64,000 nt of DNA. Origin: Dermatophagoides farinae. Taxonomy: Eukaryota; Arthropoda; Arachnida; Sarcoptiformes; Pyroglyphidae. The translations under genes were made by a program, and so were the position numbers. Below, one piece after another: positions 51,232-62,073 of the stretch. Under the pieces are notes generated by a model. That model searched no databases and was not told where the DNA came from. It saw nothing but the letters and a program-made list of their open reading frames with translations. Position 1 is the stretch's first letter; every line of letters starts with the position of its first letter. The stretch is taken from contig NC_134678.1 of assembly GCF_024713945.1 (NCBI RefSeq), positions 744,001 to 808,000 of the forward strand. Direction: 5' to 3'.

Positions 51232-52786
51232 ATGAAGAATATCCAATCCAAAAAAAAAATGTCCGAAATTATTGATTTATCCGATTTAATCGTTAATGAT
51301 GAAGACAATGATGATAATGAATTGATATATCAAAATCTTTTATATGGTGAAACAATTCCAAACAATACGATATTGTCATCACCATCATCAAGCTGTTCTG
51401 TTTCCTATCATCATAATGATCGTCTTACATCATCATCAAGTTGTTCATCATCAACTATCAACAACAATTATGACCATTTTGATGATGCATTTTTAATGCA
51501 ATCATTTCCGTTTACATCACAACAGCAACAACAACAACAACAGCAACAGAATTTATTCAAATTCGAATCATCATTTTTTTGTTATTGGCTAAATTGTTCA
51601 AAATCATTCACCACATTGAAAGAATTGGTAATTATTTATTGTCAGAAAGAAAAATTTCTATAAAACAATATTTTGATATTTCTTTTGTCTGGCAAAAAAA
51701 AAAAAAATGAATAGAATGACCATATTGGTTATGATCATGTTGAACCACAAAAATATCATGTTCATCAACAACAAAATTCTGGAAAAAAATTCATTTGTCA
51801 ATGGTATAATTGTATGCGTGATCGTAAACCATTCGATCAACGTTATAAATTAATCAATCATATGCGTATTCATTCGTGTTATAAACCGAAATTATGTCAA
51901 GTAAATACTTTACATGAAAGTTTTATGTGAAGAAAAATGTAATTTTTTTTTCGTTTTTTCTCTCTCCCTATTTTCGTTACAAGTATCCTGGATGTGGAAA
52001 AAGTTTTTCACGACAAGAAAATCTTAAAAATCATTATCGTACACATACCAGAGAGAAACCATATATATGTAAAATTGGTGGCTGTATGAAAACTTTTACC
52101 AATACATCGGATAGAGCTAAACATCGACGGGTACATTTTGATCCGGTAATCAGTCATTTGTTTGTTTGTTTTGTTCTTTCAAGAATTGATTTTTTTTTCT
52201 CTTTTTGCTTTAGAAACCATGTCGATGTAAATTTCCTGGCTGTACAAAAGCATATACAGATCCAAGTTCATTACGAAAACATCGAAAAAATAAACACGCT
52301 ACAAATCGAAATCTTTCCGAATCATGGTCAATGTCATCATCATCATCGCCATCATCATCATTTACCAATATGAATTATGATAATTCAAATCTAGCACATT
52401 CGTGGCCGAATTCAATATTCACTAATTATGAATCAAATGAATTGAATTCTAATCAAAATGTTCAAAATTATGAATCATATGTTACGCAACCGATGCAACC
52501 AGAACAAAATGGATCTCAAAATCATCATCATTATGGTATTATTAACAACGAAGGATTGATGATTATGGCAAATGATGATCACCAACATTATTGTTCTGAT
52601 TCATTACAATCACAATATAATGATTCATCATCATTTCGCAGTCAAATTGTTGAACAAAATTTTCATTTTAATAATTATTCAATCGATGAACAAGTGGATT
52701 ATGGTAATGGAATAATAAACAATCACCACTACTATCAAGACAATGATCTATGGCAACAAAATAATCAAACTTTGTATGCTTATTAA
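51232..52786 (+). CDS. GLIS-type five-finger C2H2 transcription factor
   Basis: Nuclear DNA-binding protein of the GLI/GLIS/ZIC superfamily. Exons 51232-51627, 51715-51900, 51984-52145 and 52214-52786 are all phase 0 and give 438 aa. The five fingers are CYWLNC..., [13 protein letters not shown]...[45 protein letters not shown] and [19 protein letters not shown]. The short spacing in finger 2 and the NTSDRAKH and [10 protein letters not shown] helices fit GLIS1/3 better than GLI or ZIC; the insect relatives are Lame duck and Sugarbabe. Outside the fingers it is Ser/Gln/Asn-rich. The linker in finger 2-3 (HSCYKPK) departs from the TGEKP consensus. The start may be 51232 or the second Met at 51286; no upstream exon was found but one is possible. 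Confidence 0.85.
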
Positions 52787-52791
52787 TCAAT

Positions 52792-52797
52792 AATAAA
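52792..52797 (+). terminator. Polyadenylation signal of GLIS-like gene
   Basis: AATAAA only 5 nt after the stop codon, followed by a second AATAAA at 52799-52804. The facing gene ends at 52858, so a very short 3' UTR or overlapping transcripts are implied. Confidence 0.5.
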
Positions 52798-52857
52798 TAA
52801 TAAATATTTTTAACTACTACGAATTTTCTATATACCAACATTTGATTACCAATAAAA

Positions 52858-54599
52858 TCAAACAATAATACCGGTTAATATTAATGATAGATTCATTGTA
52901 GTATCGATGTAATCCATATTTTTTATATCCTCCTTTATCGATGATGATGATGATGATGATGGTGGACGATAACTAAATCGCCAATATTTAGGATCAATTA
53001 CAACTATTATTAATGAAATAAAAAAAAAACAAAAGTGTAAAAGGGGAAATAAATGTAAAAAAAACAACAACAACAAAAATATTGTGTTTGTACCTAAATG
53101 ATTTGCTGGTAAATAATAATAAATCCGTTTGTAAGTAGAATTATTTTTTTGTTGTTGGCAAATATATTGACAATCATCGATGGCTGTATGTAAATCGAAT
53201 TCAATATGACCTTGTATTTGTATGATAACCATAATATCTGTCTGTTGTGATGGTATTATCTATGATTTTTTTTTGGGGGGGGGGGAAATCAAATGGGAAA
53301 AAAACAGTGATAAACCAGAAAAAATAGTACATTTGATGATTTTTCATAGGAATTTATCATACACAACTACTACCGGTTTAAATGTCCGTTGATTAATCGT
53401 TTCTGATGATGATGATGATGATAATAGTAGCCAATTTGGTTTACTCATTTCAATCATTGGTGGCAGTATTGAAAGCCGTTTATATAAATGACGAATTTTT
53501 TTCATTTCTTTTAGTCCACAATTTTGCCTGTAAAATACAACAGATTTTGTAAATATATGGATTCATGAATTTATGAAATAAAAAATTTTACCAATGTATA
53601 AACCAAGGCATATGATGAATATATGAATGACCATCATCATCATCATCATCAATTTCATTGAAAAATTCATATGGATCATTGACATTCACCAAATTTGATC
53701 GAAACATACAAATACCATAATTATGATGATGATTTATTTCATTATAAAGCTGTTATTTGGAAAAATTTAGAATGTAGAATTTAGTCATATAGATTTCCTA
53801 AACAAAAAAAAACAAAAAATTTACCCTCTTAAAATCGATTATTCTTGTGAAATTCTTTCGTATTGGCCATGATCGTATTTCATTTGTAACGAAATGTTCG
53901 TCATGATAAATGAAGGGCAATTTCTGCGTAATAAACGATGTAATTTGATCATGTAATAAACGTCGTCGTTGTTGTTGTTGTTGTTGATCATATGAATTGC
54001 CATTGATTTTTATTATTTGATTGACATTTTCACAATAATCACATCGTTCATTCGAATTTTTCACTGCTGTTGTTGATAATGTTCGAATATTCGATGATGC
54101 TGATAATAAACAACGATCATAATATACGTCTAACCAATTCCAATGATTTTCCAACTATGTAAAAAAAAAATTATGTCAATCAAATTTATTTCAATCAATG
54201 AATCAATGAATGAATTTAATTTACTTGAAATAAAATTTTTCGACCAAATCGCATTCCATAACGTTTACATGTATTCGATGTCAATAGAAATGAAATCAAT
54301 AATAAAATGAATGACAACCATATGATGAATGATTTTCGTTGTAAAAATTTAAATGAATGATTTAAATGATGATGATGATGATGATGGAAATGTTTATCGA
54401 AAATCGTAGCCAATTCATCATCTGTCATGCCAATCAAATGAGCTTCGATAATTTTTTTATCAAATTCATCATTCATTTTTTTCAATAATTGTCGTTTTTC
54501 TCTCACATCATTGATGTTTTTTTGTAACGAATTGAATTTCCATTTTATAAAATCAAAAATTTTGCCCAAAAACAACATTGGTTGTTCGTCGTGGTTCAT
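52858..54599 (-). CDS. Single-pass membrane protein, possible degenerate JmjC/cupin family
   Basis: Six exons: 54599-54225, 54154-53825, 53749-53592, 53527-53374, 53259-53094 and 53003-52858; phases agree (1329 nt, 442 aa). The N-terminal ~85 residues are charged and helical. A transmembrane helix follows (FIIWLSFILLLISFLL). The rest should be lumenal or extracellular, with DRCLL and CDYCENV. MPWFIHWQNC, a HLYKRL...LPP stretch, and a late VVIDPKYWRFSYRPP resemble arthropod membrane-anchored JmjC/cupin-like proteins I know as PWYIGWSNC...LPP...DTN.WYH. The region where such proteins carry the HxD iron ligands is replaced by a Ser run (about residues 310-317). Thus a non-enzymatic relative is possible. 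The family link is from memory of motifs and is tentative. The exon 5 acceptor is ambiguous by 18 nt because a C11-A9 run lies just before it. Confidence 0.6.
53266..53285. repeat. T9-G11 compound homopolymer
   Basis: Nine T residues directly followed by eleven G residues, within intron 4 of the membrane-protein gene (A/C runs on the coding strand). Long G runs are rare in this AT-rich DNA; a similar T11-G7 run is at 24888-24905. Confidence 0.9.
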
Positions 54600-55111
54600 G
54601 GCTGGCAAATGAACATTTGGACAATTTAATTTTCATCCAGCCACACCAACAACAACAACAACAACAACAACATTATGGAACATGTTTTTGCAAACTTTTC
54701 AAAGATAATAATAATAATTTTTATTTACATAAAAGATTTAAAAATTCCAAAATAATCGATATTATCGATAGTGAAGAAGAAAAAAAAATTAAGTAAGAAG
54801 AGTATATGATTGATGAGAGTAATCCATTTTTTTTTTCACCATCATTTTGTACCACTACAAATTAATGGGATTTACAAAACACACAAATATCAATATAATC
54901 AATCAATCAATAAATATTTAAGCTAATCGGATTTTTCAAAAAAAAAAAAAAAAAAAATTTTGTGTTTCAGTGTTGAATCAGCAAACATTTGATTTGATTT
55001 TTTTTAGTAATAATCTATTTACATTTAAAAAATCGTGAAGTGTGTGTGTGTGTGTGTTGCATAAGTATTTTGTAAACAATTCGCACCATTTTTTTGTTTA
55101 TTGTGGTGAAT
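54600..55111. other. Short spacer, promoter side of membrane-protein gene
   Basis: Contains the probable promoter of the minus-strand gene starting at 54599 and the 3' flank of the cystatin-like gene. A plus-strand frame with a Gln run crosses 54606-54793 but has no ATG; it is not annotated. An A18 run lies near 54940-54957 and a TG tract near 55039-55056. Confidence 0.5.
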
Positions 55112-55992
55112 TTAATAATAAAAACGATAATTTGGACGAACCTCTTGATAGCTATATGTTGGCCGTGGTTGATAATAGCTTATCGTTTGTTGTGGCATAG
55201 TAGTAGCAAATATATGTTGCCTATAAAGAAATGGTGAAAATGTTTGTCGTAATTTTTGTTCTCTCAATTTATCGATTGTATCGATAATTCTTTCATTCGA
55301 AATAACATTATTCAATGGTTGATGTTTTGGTTGTTGTTGTTGTTGTTGTTGTTCTTGTTTTTCTTCTTCATTTGTTGTTTTTAAATCAACATTTTTATCC
55401 ACTGAATTGGATACGAATGTTGATGGTGATGACGATGATTTTTCCATATTACGATCACGTATACGTATTACTGCCGGAATTGTACAGCCAAAATTTTCCA
55501 TTTCCAATTGTTGACCATCATTCATGGCATTCACTTCAACCGTACAATATAAAACATTCTGTGATTTATGGATGGAAAAAAATGAAAACAAAAAAAAAAA
55601 AAAAAATCAATCAATTAATGAATAAATTATTGCTATGACAATATAGTTCAATATATACATACATTTTTAGCATCAACATTATCATTATTATTGATTCGTT
55701 TCAATGTAACACGAAGACGATAAATTGAATCAATTTTTTCAGCAGCTGTTAATGTCATTAATTTATATTTAATACGTTTATCGGACATTTGTCTTGATGC
55801 AAATGCTGCCATTTGCCATAAATATGGATTATCATCAACATTCAATTCTTCAATAATGTCATCGTTTATGAATGGATTAAAAATTGTCGATTCATTATTA
55901 TTATCATCATTATTTAATGGCGATCCATAAACGGTCACATGATGATGGACCATTGTGGCCATTAAAAAAATTGAAATTTTCATTGTAAACAT
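55112..55992 (-). CDS. Secreted cystatin-fold protein with Gln-rich C-terminal tail
   Basis: Exons 55992-55663 and 55558-55112, phase 0, 258 aa. The N-terminus (MFTMKISIFLMATMV...VYGSP) looks like a cleavable signal peptide. Residues about 52-135 resemble a cystatin domain: NPYLWQMAAFASRQMSDK matches the first helix, YRLRVTLKR the following strand, and a Cys pair (YCTVEV ... FGCTIP) the disulfide. The QxVxG inhibitory loop is absent (EKIDSIY at that place), so protease inhibition is doubtful. The rest has a Lys/Gln-rich middle with a Q8-Q9 run and a Tyr/Pro/Arg-rich end (SYYQPRPTYSYQEVRPNY). Expected role: secreted, function unknown. The family assignment rests on pattern only. Confidence 0.65.
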
Positions 55993-56756
55993 TGTTATTG
56001 TTGTTGTTGATATATTGATGATGACGTGCCAATGGAAAAATCAATCAATGAATTTTATATTTGTCGAAAAAAAAGAAAATTGTTTATGTTATCATTCAAC
56101 AAGTTGTTGTTCTGTTCACTGTTTATGTGATATTGTCATTCAATGATTTGATCATTGGATTTATATACAGAAAAAAAGTCATCATCATTCGATTGACGAC
56201 GACGACGACGACGACGACCACAACGACTACGACCACTTGCTGCATGTTATACTTGTTGAATTCAAGTCTATGTGTGGTGGTGGTGGAAAGTTTTTGATTA
56301 CTATAATCATAGTATGATGGCGGCGGTGGTGGGTGATAATGTTCATTGCTTACAATCAAATTATCCCCAAATTTTTTTTCCCGTTGTTGTTTGAATAACC
56401 AGTTAAAAGAAAAAAAAAAATTTGTGATGATAAAAAAAGAAAAAGACGATTCATATCATATCTCGATTCGCTGACCTCTAATTGAATTGAATGTTTTTTT
56501 TTTTTTTTTAGTTTCCAGAAAAATCCCAAACACCGGAATTTTTGATCAATAAAGAAAATACAGCAAACTGGTATCACACACACACACACACACACACATA
56601 TACCTGGATGTAAAAAAAAACTATTCCAGTTACCAGGTGTATGTGTATTAATAATGTGTGTGTGTGTGTGTGTATATGCGTTAGGGAAAAACCTAAAAAT
56701 TTTGTTTTTCTCCATCCATTTTCATTGATACATACAGATGCTAATGTCACGTAAAT

Positions 56757-56791
<35 letters not shown>

Positions 56792-57119
56792 GCATATTTT
56801 GCATGCTGATGATGATGATTTGATTTAATTTGACGATGATGATGATGATGATAAAAATACAAAAAAAAAAAAGAAACAACAACAACAACAACAACGACGA
56901 CGACAAAAAAAACGAACGTTAAACGAATATTGAGACATTCCTGATATTGAAATATCGATAAAATTGTTTCATATATTGATAACGAAAATTTTTTTTTCAA
57001 GCTACCGATCATCATCATCATCATTATTGAAATAATTCGCGCGCGTGTGTGTGTGTGTGTGAAGAAATAATAAAGAGAGAGGGAGAGAGATTCAAAAATC
57101 TGATAAAATCAATCATTAT

Positions 57120-57162
57120 CATCATCACCATCATCATCATCATCATCATCATCATCATTATT
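57120..57162. repeat. (ATC)n microsatellite
   Basis: ATC/TCA trinucleotide repeat with one ACC interruption, typical of many such tracts here. The same motif in coding exons creates poly-Asp, poly-His and poly-Ser runs. Confidence 0.85.
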
Positions 57163-59096
57163 GAAAATAAAAGAAAAATTATAATTGATTGATCGATTGA
57201 TCAATCGATAATAAAAAATAAAAAAAAAATGATTGGATAGATAGGATAAATGGATGGTTTTTTGGAACAGCAACGGAATTCATTCAATGATTGATTATTA
57301 TTTGGATTTATTTTGGTTGATAATTCACAAATTTTTCTTTTTCTCAATGATGATGATGATGACCAAATTCTTTAATTCTTTACATACAACGGAAACTTTG
57401 CCATTCCGATTTTATGATGATGACGTTTTCGACGTATAATTATCATCGATCGATGAAATAATTATATTACTAGTACATGACCGACGGTACATTTTATCAG
57501 CATCACCATCATCGTCATCATCATTATGAATATGTAAATGTTTCATTTCCACACACACACACACACACACCCATTTACTTTTACTGAACAAATATTTAAA
57601 ACAAAAAAAAAATTTTGAGATTGATAAACGTGATAAACGTTTTTTATTTTTATTTTTTTCAAATGAAAACTAGATTAATAAATCACGCAAACATTCTTTT
57701 TGTTGTTGTTGTTATTGTTTGTAGTTGCACGTATTTCGTATATGACTGACATCATCATCATCATATCTGCATCATTGCATTTTACGAGGTGAAATGTAGA
57801 TTTCTTTCAATTCATCAATTCAATGGGTGACTTTCTCTTTCTGTATCTCTCTCTCTCTATGTGTGTGTGTGTGTGTGTTTTATTCTCAAGAAAATGACAT
57901 CAATGACGTATATATTGTTGTTATGTTTGTGCGCAAATTATTCATTCCTAATGATGATGATGATGGGTTTTTCTCGTTCATCATCTGTACAAAATAATGA
58001 TATCGATCCGAATGGAATTGTATCGAAAAATTGAAATAAAAAATTCAAGTATTGCAAAATGTAGCCAACATTCATTCTGAATTCTAAAAAAATTTTCTAT
58101 GAAGAAAAAGAATATGATCAGACAAACAAAAAAAAAATTTGATTGTACCATGCAGAGAGAATGCTTGCACGTGTTATCAAATAGATGGATTTTTTTTTGC
58201 TGTTTTTGCTAGTAATTTCCCAAGAAAACTCTTCATCGTCGTGAACATTCATTCATTTGTGATGACGTTTTATTTGTTAGGGTTTTTATAATCAAGATCA
58301 GTGATATTTGATTAGATAATGAGGAAAATCATCATCATCATCATATGCTATTTTTGGGTCCTAAACATCAAGCAAACATCAAAAACAACAAACCTCGACA
58401 ACAGTGGCAAGAAGAAGAAGAGAGAGAAAAAAACCAAAACATTAGAAAAACCAAGAACAAGAAAAAAGACGTCTTTGATCATGTCTCGAAACAAAAAAAA
58501 CTAAAATGACAACATTGTCGATAAACATGTTGTTTTTTTATCGAAAAAAAAACATCATCATCATCATTGTTTTGTTGTTGTTGTTTTTTTTTGTGGATTC
58601 TGAATCGAATAAAACGAAATGAATTTTATTTCATTTTTCATTAATTTTTTAAAAATTCCAATCATTTTTCAACCATGTGATCATGATGCTTACTGCAGGA
58701 TTTTTTTCAAATACAAAAAAAAAATTCATCTTTACACGCACACGCATACAGTTCAGTCAGTGCCCCTTTTTTCAGAGTGTACAATAAACAAAACAAAACA
58801 AAACAAAAAAACAACAACTAAAATCAAACTAAATCTTCTTAATCGCCTAGCAAATGTACATTTTACACACGCAATCCACACGTTTATCATGGAATTTTCA
58901 GACAACAAAAAAACAAACAAACAAGAACGGTAAAATTCCATTTCCATTTGTTTTTTTTTTCGTTCACCAAATCCAAACATTTTAATTTGTTGAATATTGA
59001 AAAAAAAAATTACACGCACGCATTAATTTCATGTTTTTTCTTCCTCTCTCCATCTTTTTTTATCACCCAAAGGTCATAAAAAATAATAATGTTTGA

Positions 59097-59142
59097 AACG
59101 TGTTGAAACAAATTGATTACAATTTTGTTTTTCAACACGTTT
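59097..59142. repeat. Imperfect inverted repeat / hairpin
   Basis: AACGTGTTGAAA...CAAATTG is followed after 5 nt by the reverse complement with two small bulges, ending CAACACGTT. The stem is about 19 bp. It is shorter than a normal microRNA precursor, so no RNA gene is called. Confidence 0.5.
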
Positions 59143-59675
59143 TTTTTGAAATATATGCAGATTAATTTTTTTTTTTGCTGCTTGTCATTCATTTAAATGG
59201 ACAACAACAACAACAACAACAACAGCAGTTGTTGACTGTAGCAGATTTTTAAGTGTTTTTTTTTGTCTTTTCTATATTCTCACGGAAAAAAACCCATCCA
59301 CTTAACAAACAAACAAAGAAAAAACTTTAAAAAAACAATTTTTTAGTCTAAGTGGCCGATCAACTCTATAGTGGTGGCGTTGGCGTTTGTTTTTTTTTGT
59401 TGTTGTTGTTTTAGTAGACATTGACTGACTGGTAAACCCGAATTTGCTGAATCTGAACAGTGGAAATTTGTTTTTTCTCTGTTTTTCTTGTGGAAATTCA
59501 TCAAACATTTTTTTCTTTTTGACCAAACATGGAATGAATTTTTAATGATTTGAAAATGAATGATTAAGGTGATTGAATAATTTCATTCAACATTCTTCCA
59601 TTCATTCAAGGAATATTTTTTTTTTTTTATCAATCAAAATAGAATTTCTGACAAATTTTCAATCAATCAATCTTC

Positions 59676-59711
59676 ATGAATGTTATGGCCAAATTTGGCC
59701 ATAACATTCAT
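59676..59711. repeat. Perfect 36-bp palindrome
   Basis: Two 18-nt arms with no spacer, centred between 59693 and 59694; the inner part is TTATGGCCAAATTTGGCCAT. I paired every position by hand. It is not a simple repeat and lies in non-coding DNA. Confidence 0.85.
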
Positions 59712-61117
59712 TCAAATTGTGTCTAAATTGTGTACAAAAAGCCTAAAGATTTAACGCCCACACGCATACGCATACACACACACACGCATAATCAATCAAA
59801 TATATACAAAAACAAAACAATAAAAAAAACCGATGACTAAACCTTTCGAATTTTTTTTTCTTTTGATCAAATAAAATGGGTGATGATTGGGTTGTTTTTT
59901 TTTTTGTTTTTCCCTTCGTAATAATATTCAACGTTGAATGGAATTTCACACTAATCAGTCATGTAATGTATCAATGTCAAATGAAATAACGAAATGATCT
60001 CATTATCATCATCATCATCATTATCACAGAGAAGCGCATTCCATTGTGGAAAAGAAAATCCAGAAATTTGAAAATGATGATAATTTTGCGATTTATCGAT
60101 CATTGCCGTCATACATACAGTATCATCATGTACACACAAACACTGTTTTTTTTTTTTTTGTTGCTTGCTTGCTAGTTTGGCAGACAGATAATTTTTTTTC
60201 AAGATCATCATCATCATCGTCGTCGTCGTCGTTGTTGTTGTTGTTGTTGTCGTTGTCTTTTTGAAGAATTAAAATCACATGAGAAATTCCCAAAAATAAA
60301 AATAATAAAAACATACAAATCATGTTGATGTTAAAGTTCAAAGAGGCAAAAAAAAATAATTTTTTTTTTTTGATGACCATGAAAGATCATTTGTTCTGCT
60401 ATGTGTTCAACAAGTGTATGTGAAGCAGAAAAAAAAATCACGTAATCACCAAATTATCATTAACCCGATGGTGATGATGATGATGGTAATTAAAAATGAT
60501 TTTCTTTTTAAAATTTTTCGTAATTTTGGAATTAAAAAAAAATTAAAGTTCATTTCACCCCATGATATGTTTTTAAACTCGTTTTTTTCTGAAATTCAAA
60601 CAAAGAAAATGATGAATTTTCGGTGAATTTGACAATTTTGTCAATGAACCTGTGGTGGTGGTGGTGATGGTGATGATGGGGGAAATTTATTTTTAGAATG
60701 TTGTTGGAAAAATCAGATCAGAATAATTTTCAAAATGAATGTCAGAATGATGAAGATTTATATCGAGTTTTTTTTTCTTTTTTTTTGATGATGATGATGA
60801 AAATTATCTCAAATAACGCAATTTTTGAATTTCAAACAAAAATCATATGATTTGGAAAATTTTCATCTTTTTTTCTATTCGTTCATAAAATTAATTACGT
60901 TTGTTCACAGTATATATTTGTGTGTTGGTTGTACCAAAATGATGATTATCCTGATGGTTATTGATGATAACATGATGACATTTGTCACATGTGTGTGTGC
61001 GTGTGTTCGTTCAATCAATCGATCTTTAATCACTTTTCATTAACATTCAGTTTGTTTGAGCGAATTCACGTTCATATTAATTAGAAAAAAAAGAAAGGAA
61101 AAAAATCCTTGAAATGA

Positions 61118-61128
61118 AAAATGGCGGG
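61118..61128 (+). promoter_or_regulatory. YY1/Pho-like motif upstream of microprotein-Tim10 unit
   Basis: AAAATGGCGGG closely matches the YY1 consensus AANATGGCGGC, which is common just downstream of start sites of small housekeeping genes. It lies about 200 bp before the first ATG of the unit and is GC-rich against the background. Confidence 0.35.
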
Positions 61129-61321
61129 CTCTATTTTTTTAAAAATAATCTCATCACTCCGTTGACGGATAGATGTCACTTATGTTCCACACACACACAC
61201 ATGGAACTCAATATTTACACATGTGCTTGTTGTTTGTAGATTTCGATTGTTCCAATTTGGGATTTCCATCAAATTTCAAAGTTTTTTCCATACGAAATTC
61301 TTCATTTTTTTTACTGTACGA

Positions 61322-61554
61322 ATGCCATTTGGTACGCATCAGAAAATTGTTTTGGGTTGGTAAGTTTTTTTTATTGATTCAAATTTAATTGATTCATTCA
61401 TTTACCTAATCAATCAATTGCTAAAAATAGGTTATTTTTTGGTTCCATTGGTATCGCCAGTTTTGTTTACGTTAAAAGTGATTATTTCATCGATCGTGAT
61501 GAAGCAATAAGAGTTCGTGAAGAAATTCGTCGTAAACTTGAACAAGAAAAATAA
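61322..61554 (+). CDS. 53-residue single-pass microprotein, mitochondrial-type
   Basis: Two exons, 61322-61359 and 61431-61554 (GT...AG, phase 2), encode 53 residues. After MPFGTHQK comes a hydrophobic helix (IVLGWLFFGSIGIASFVYV), then a charged helix with FIDRDEAIRVREEIRRKLEQ. This layout (short N-terminus, one membrane helix, basic/acidic amphipathic tail) is that of small inner-membrane assembly factors such as PET117, and I see a loose resemblance to PET117 (KIVLG...VYVK). The match is too short to assign. The coding status is supported by clean splice sites, an open frame across the junction and codon use like its neighbours. It stops 57 nt before the Tim10 start, so the two may share one mRNA. 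Confidence 0.7.
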
Positions 61555-61611
61555 GTGAATCAAATAATCATCGTCATTCGACAATAATCAATACTTTATA
61601 AGCAAATAATC

Positions 61612-61911
61612 ATGGCAACACCACAATTCAATCTAGATCCATCTAAAATGCAGATTATCAACGAATTAGAAGTGGAAATGGTTGCCGATATGTATAATCG
61701 GATGACACGTGCATGCCGTTTGAAATGTATTGTACGTAAATATAAAGATTCTGAACTTAGTAAAGGTGAATCTGTTTGTATTGATCGTTGTGTAGCAAAA
61801 TATCTAGATATACATGATAAGATTGGAAAAAAATTGAATTCATTATCACGGATGGATGAAGAAGCTGCAAAAAAATTACAATTAGAACAACAAGTACAGC
61901 AAACCAAATGA
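61612..61911 (+). CDS. TIMM10: Mitochondrial import chaperone Tim10
   Basis: Small Tim of the intermembrane space that forms a hexamer with Tim9 and guards hydrophobic carrier precursors on the way to TIM22. 99 aa in one exon. The twin CX3C motif is Cys35/Cys39 and Cys56/Cys60. [15 protein letters not shown] and [18 protein letters not shown] match Tim10 rather than Tim9, Tim8 or Tim13. It has no presequence, as expected for MIA40 substrates. It lies directly after the 53-residue microprotein in the same orientation and converges with KARS, 162 bp between stops. Confidence 0.96.
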   Translation: MATPQFNLDPSKMQIINELEVEMVADMYNRMTRACRLKCIVRKYKDSELSKGESVCIDRCVAKYLDIHDKIGKKLNSLSRMDEEAAKKLQLEQQVQQTK

Positions 61912-61960
61912 TTGTTGCATATCATATTTTACTATGAAATTAGATTAAATAATGAATAAT

Positions 61961-61970
61961 AATAAATAAA
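61961..61970 (+). terminator. Polyadenylation signals of Tim10
   Basis: Two overlapping AATAAA hexamers (61961-61966 and 61965-61970), about 50 nt after the Tim10 stop codon and before the KARS 3' end. Confidence 0.6.
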
Positions 61971-62073
61971 TATAACACGTTAGATTGTTGTTTTGACTTT
62001 AATTCATTCAAACTTGAAAAAAAATTTCATAATTCACATAAATTAAATACTAACACACACACACAGATTCCAT

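Larger units (their letters stand above)
55993..61321. other. Gene-poor microsatellite-rich region
   Basis: No supported coding exon. It contains (GAC)n at 56191-56219, CAT/ATC runs at 56759-56792 and about 57120-57162, CA/TG tracts and homopolymers. Two strong fold-back sequences lie close together: an imperfect hairpin at 59097-59142 and a perfect palindrome at 59676-59711. The right end should include the promoter of the microprotein/Tim10 unit. Confidence 0.6.

Noticed and set aside
54606-54793. Plus-strand frame with a Gln run and an ending like DIIDSEEEKKIK, followed by GTAAGA
   Set aside because: It looks mildly coding and ends near a donor-like site, but has no ATG or acceptor upstream, overlaps the start of the minus-strand membrane-protein gene, and I found no partner exon. 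RNA evidence could revive it.
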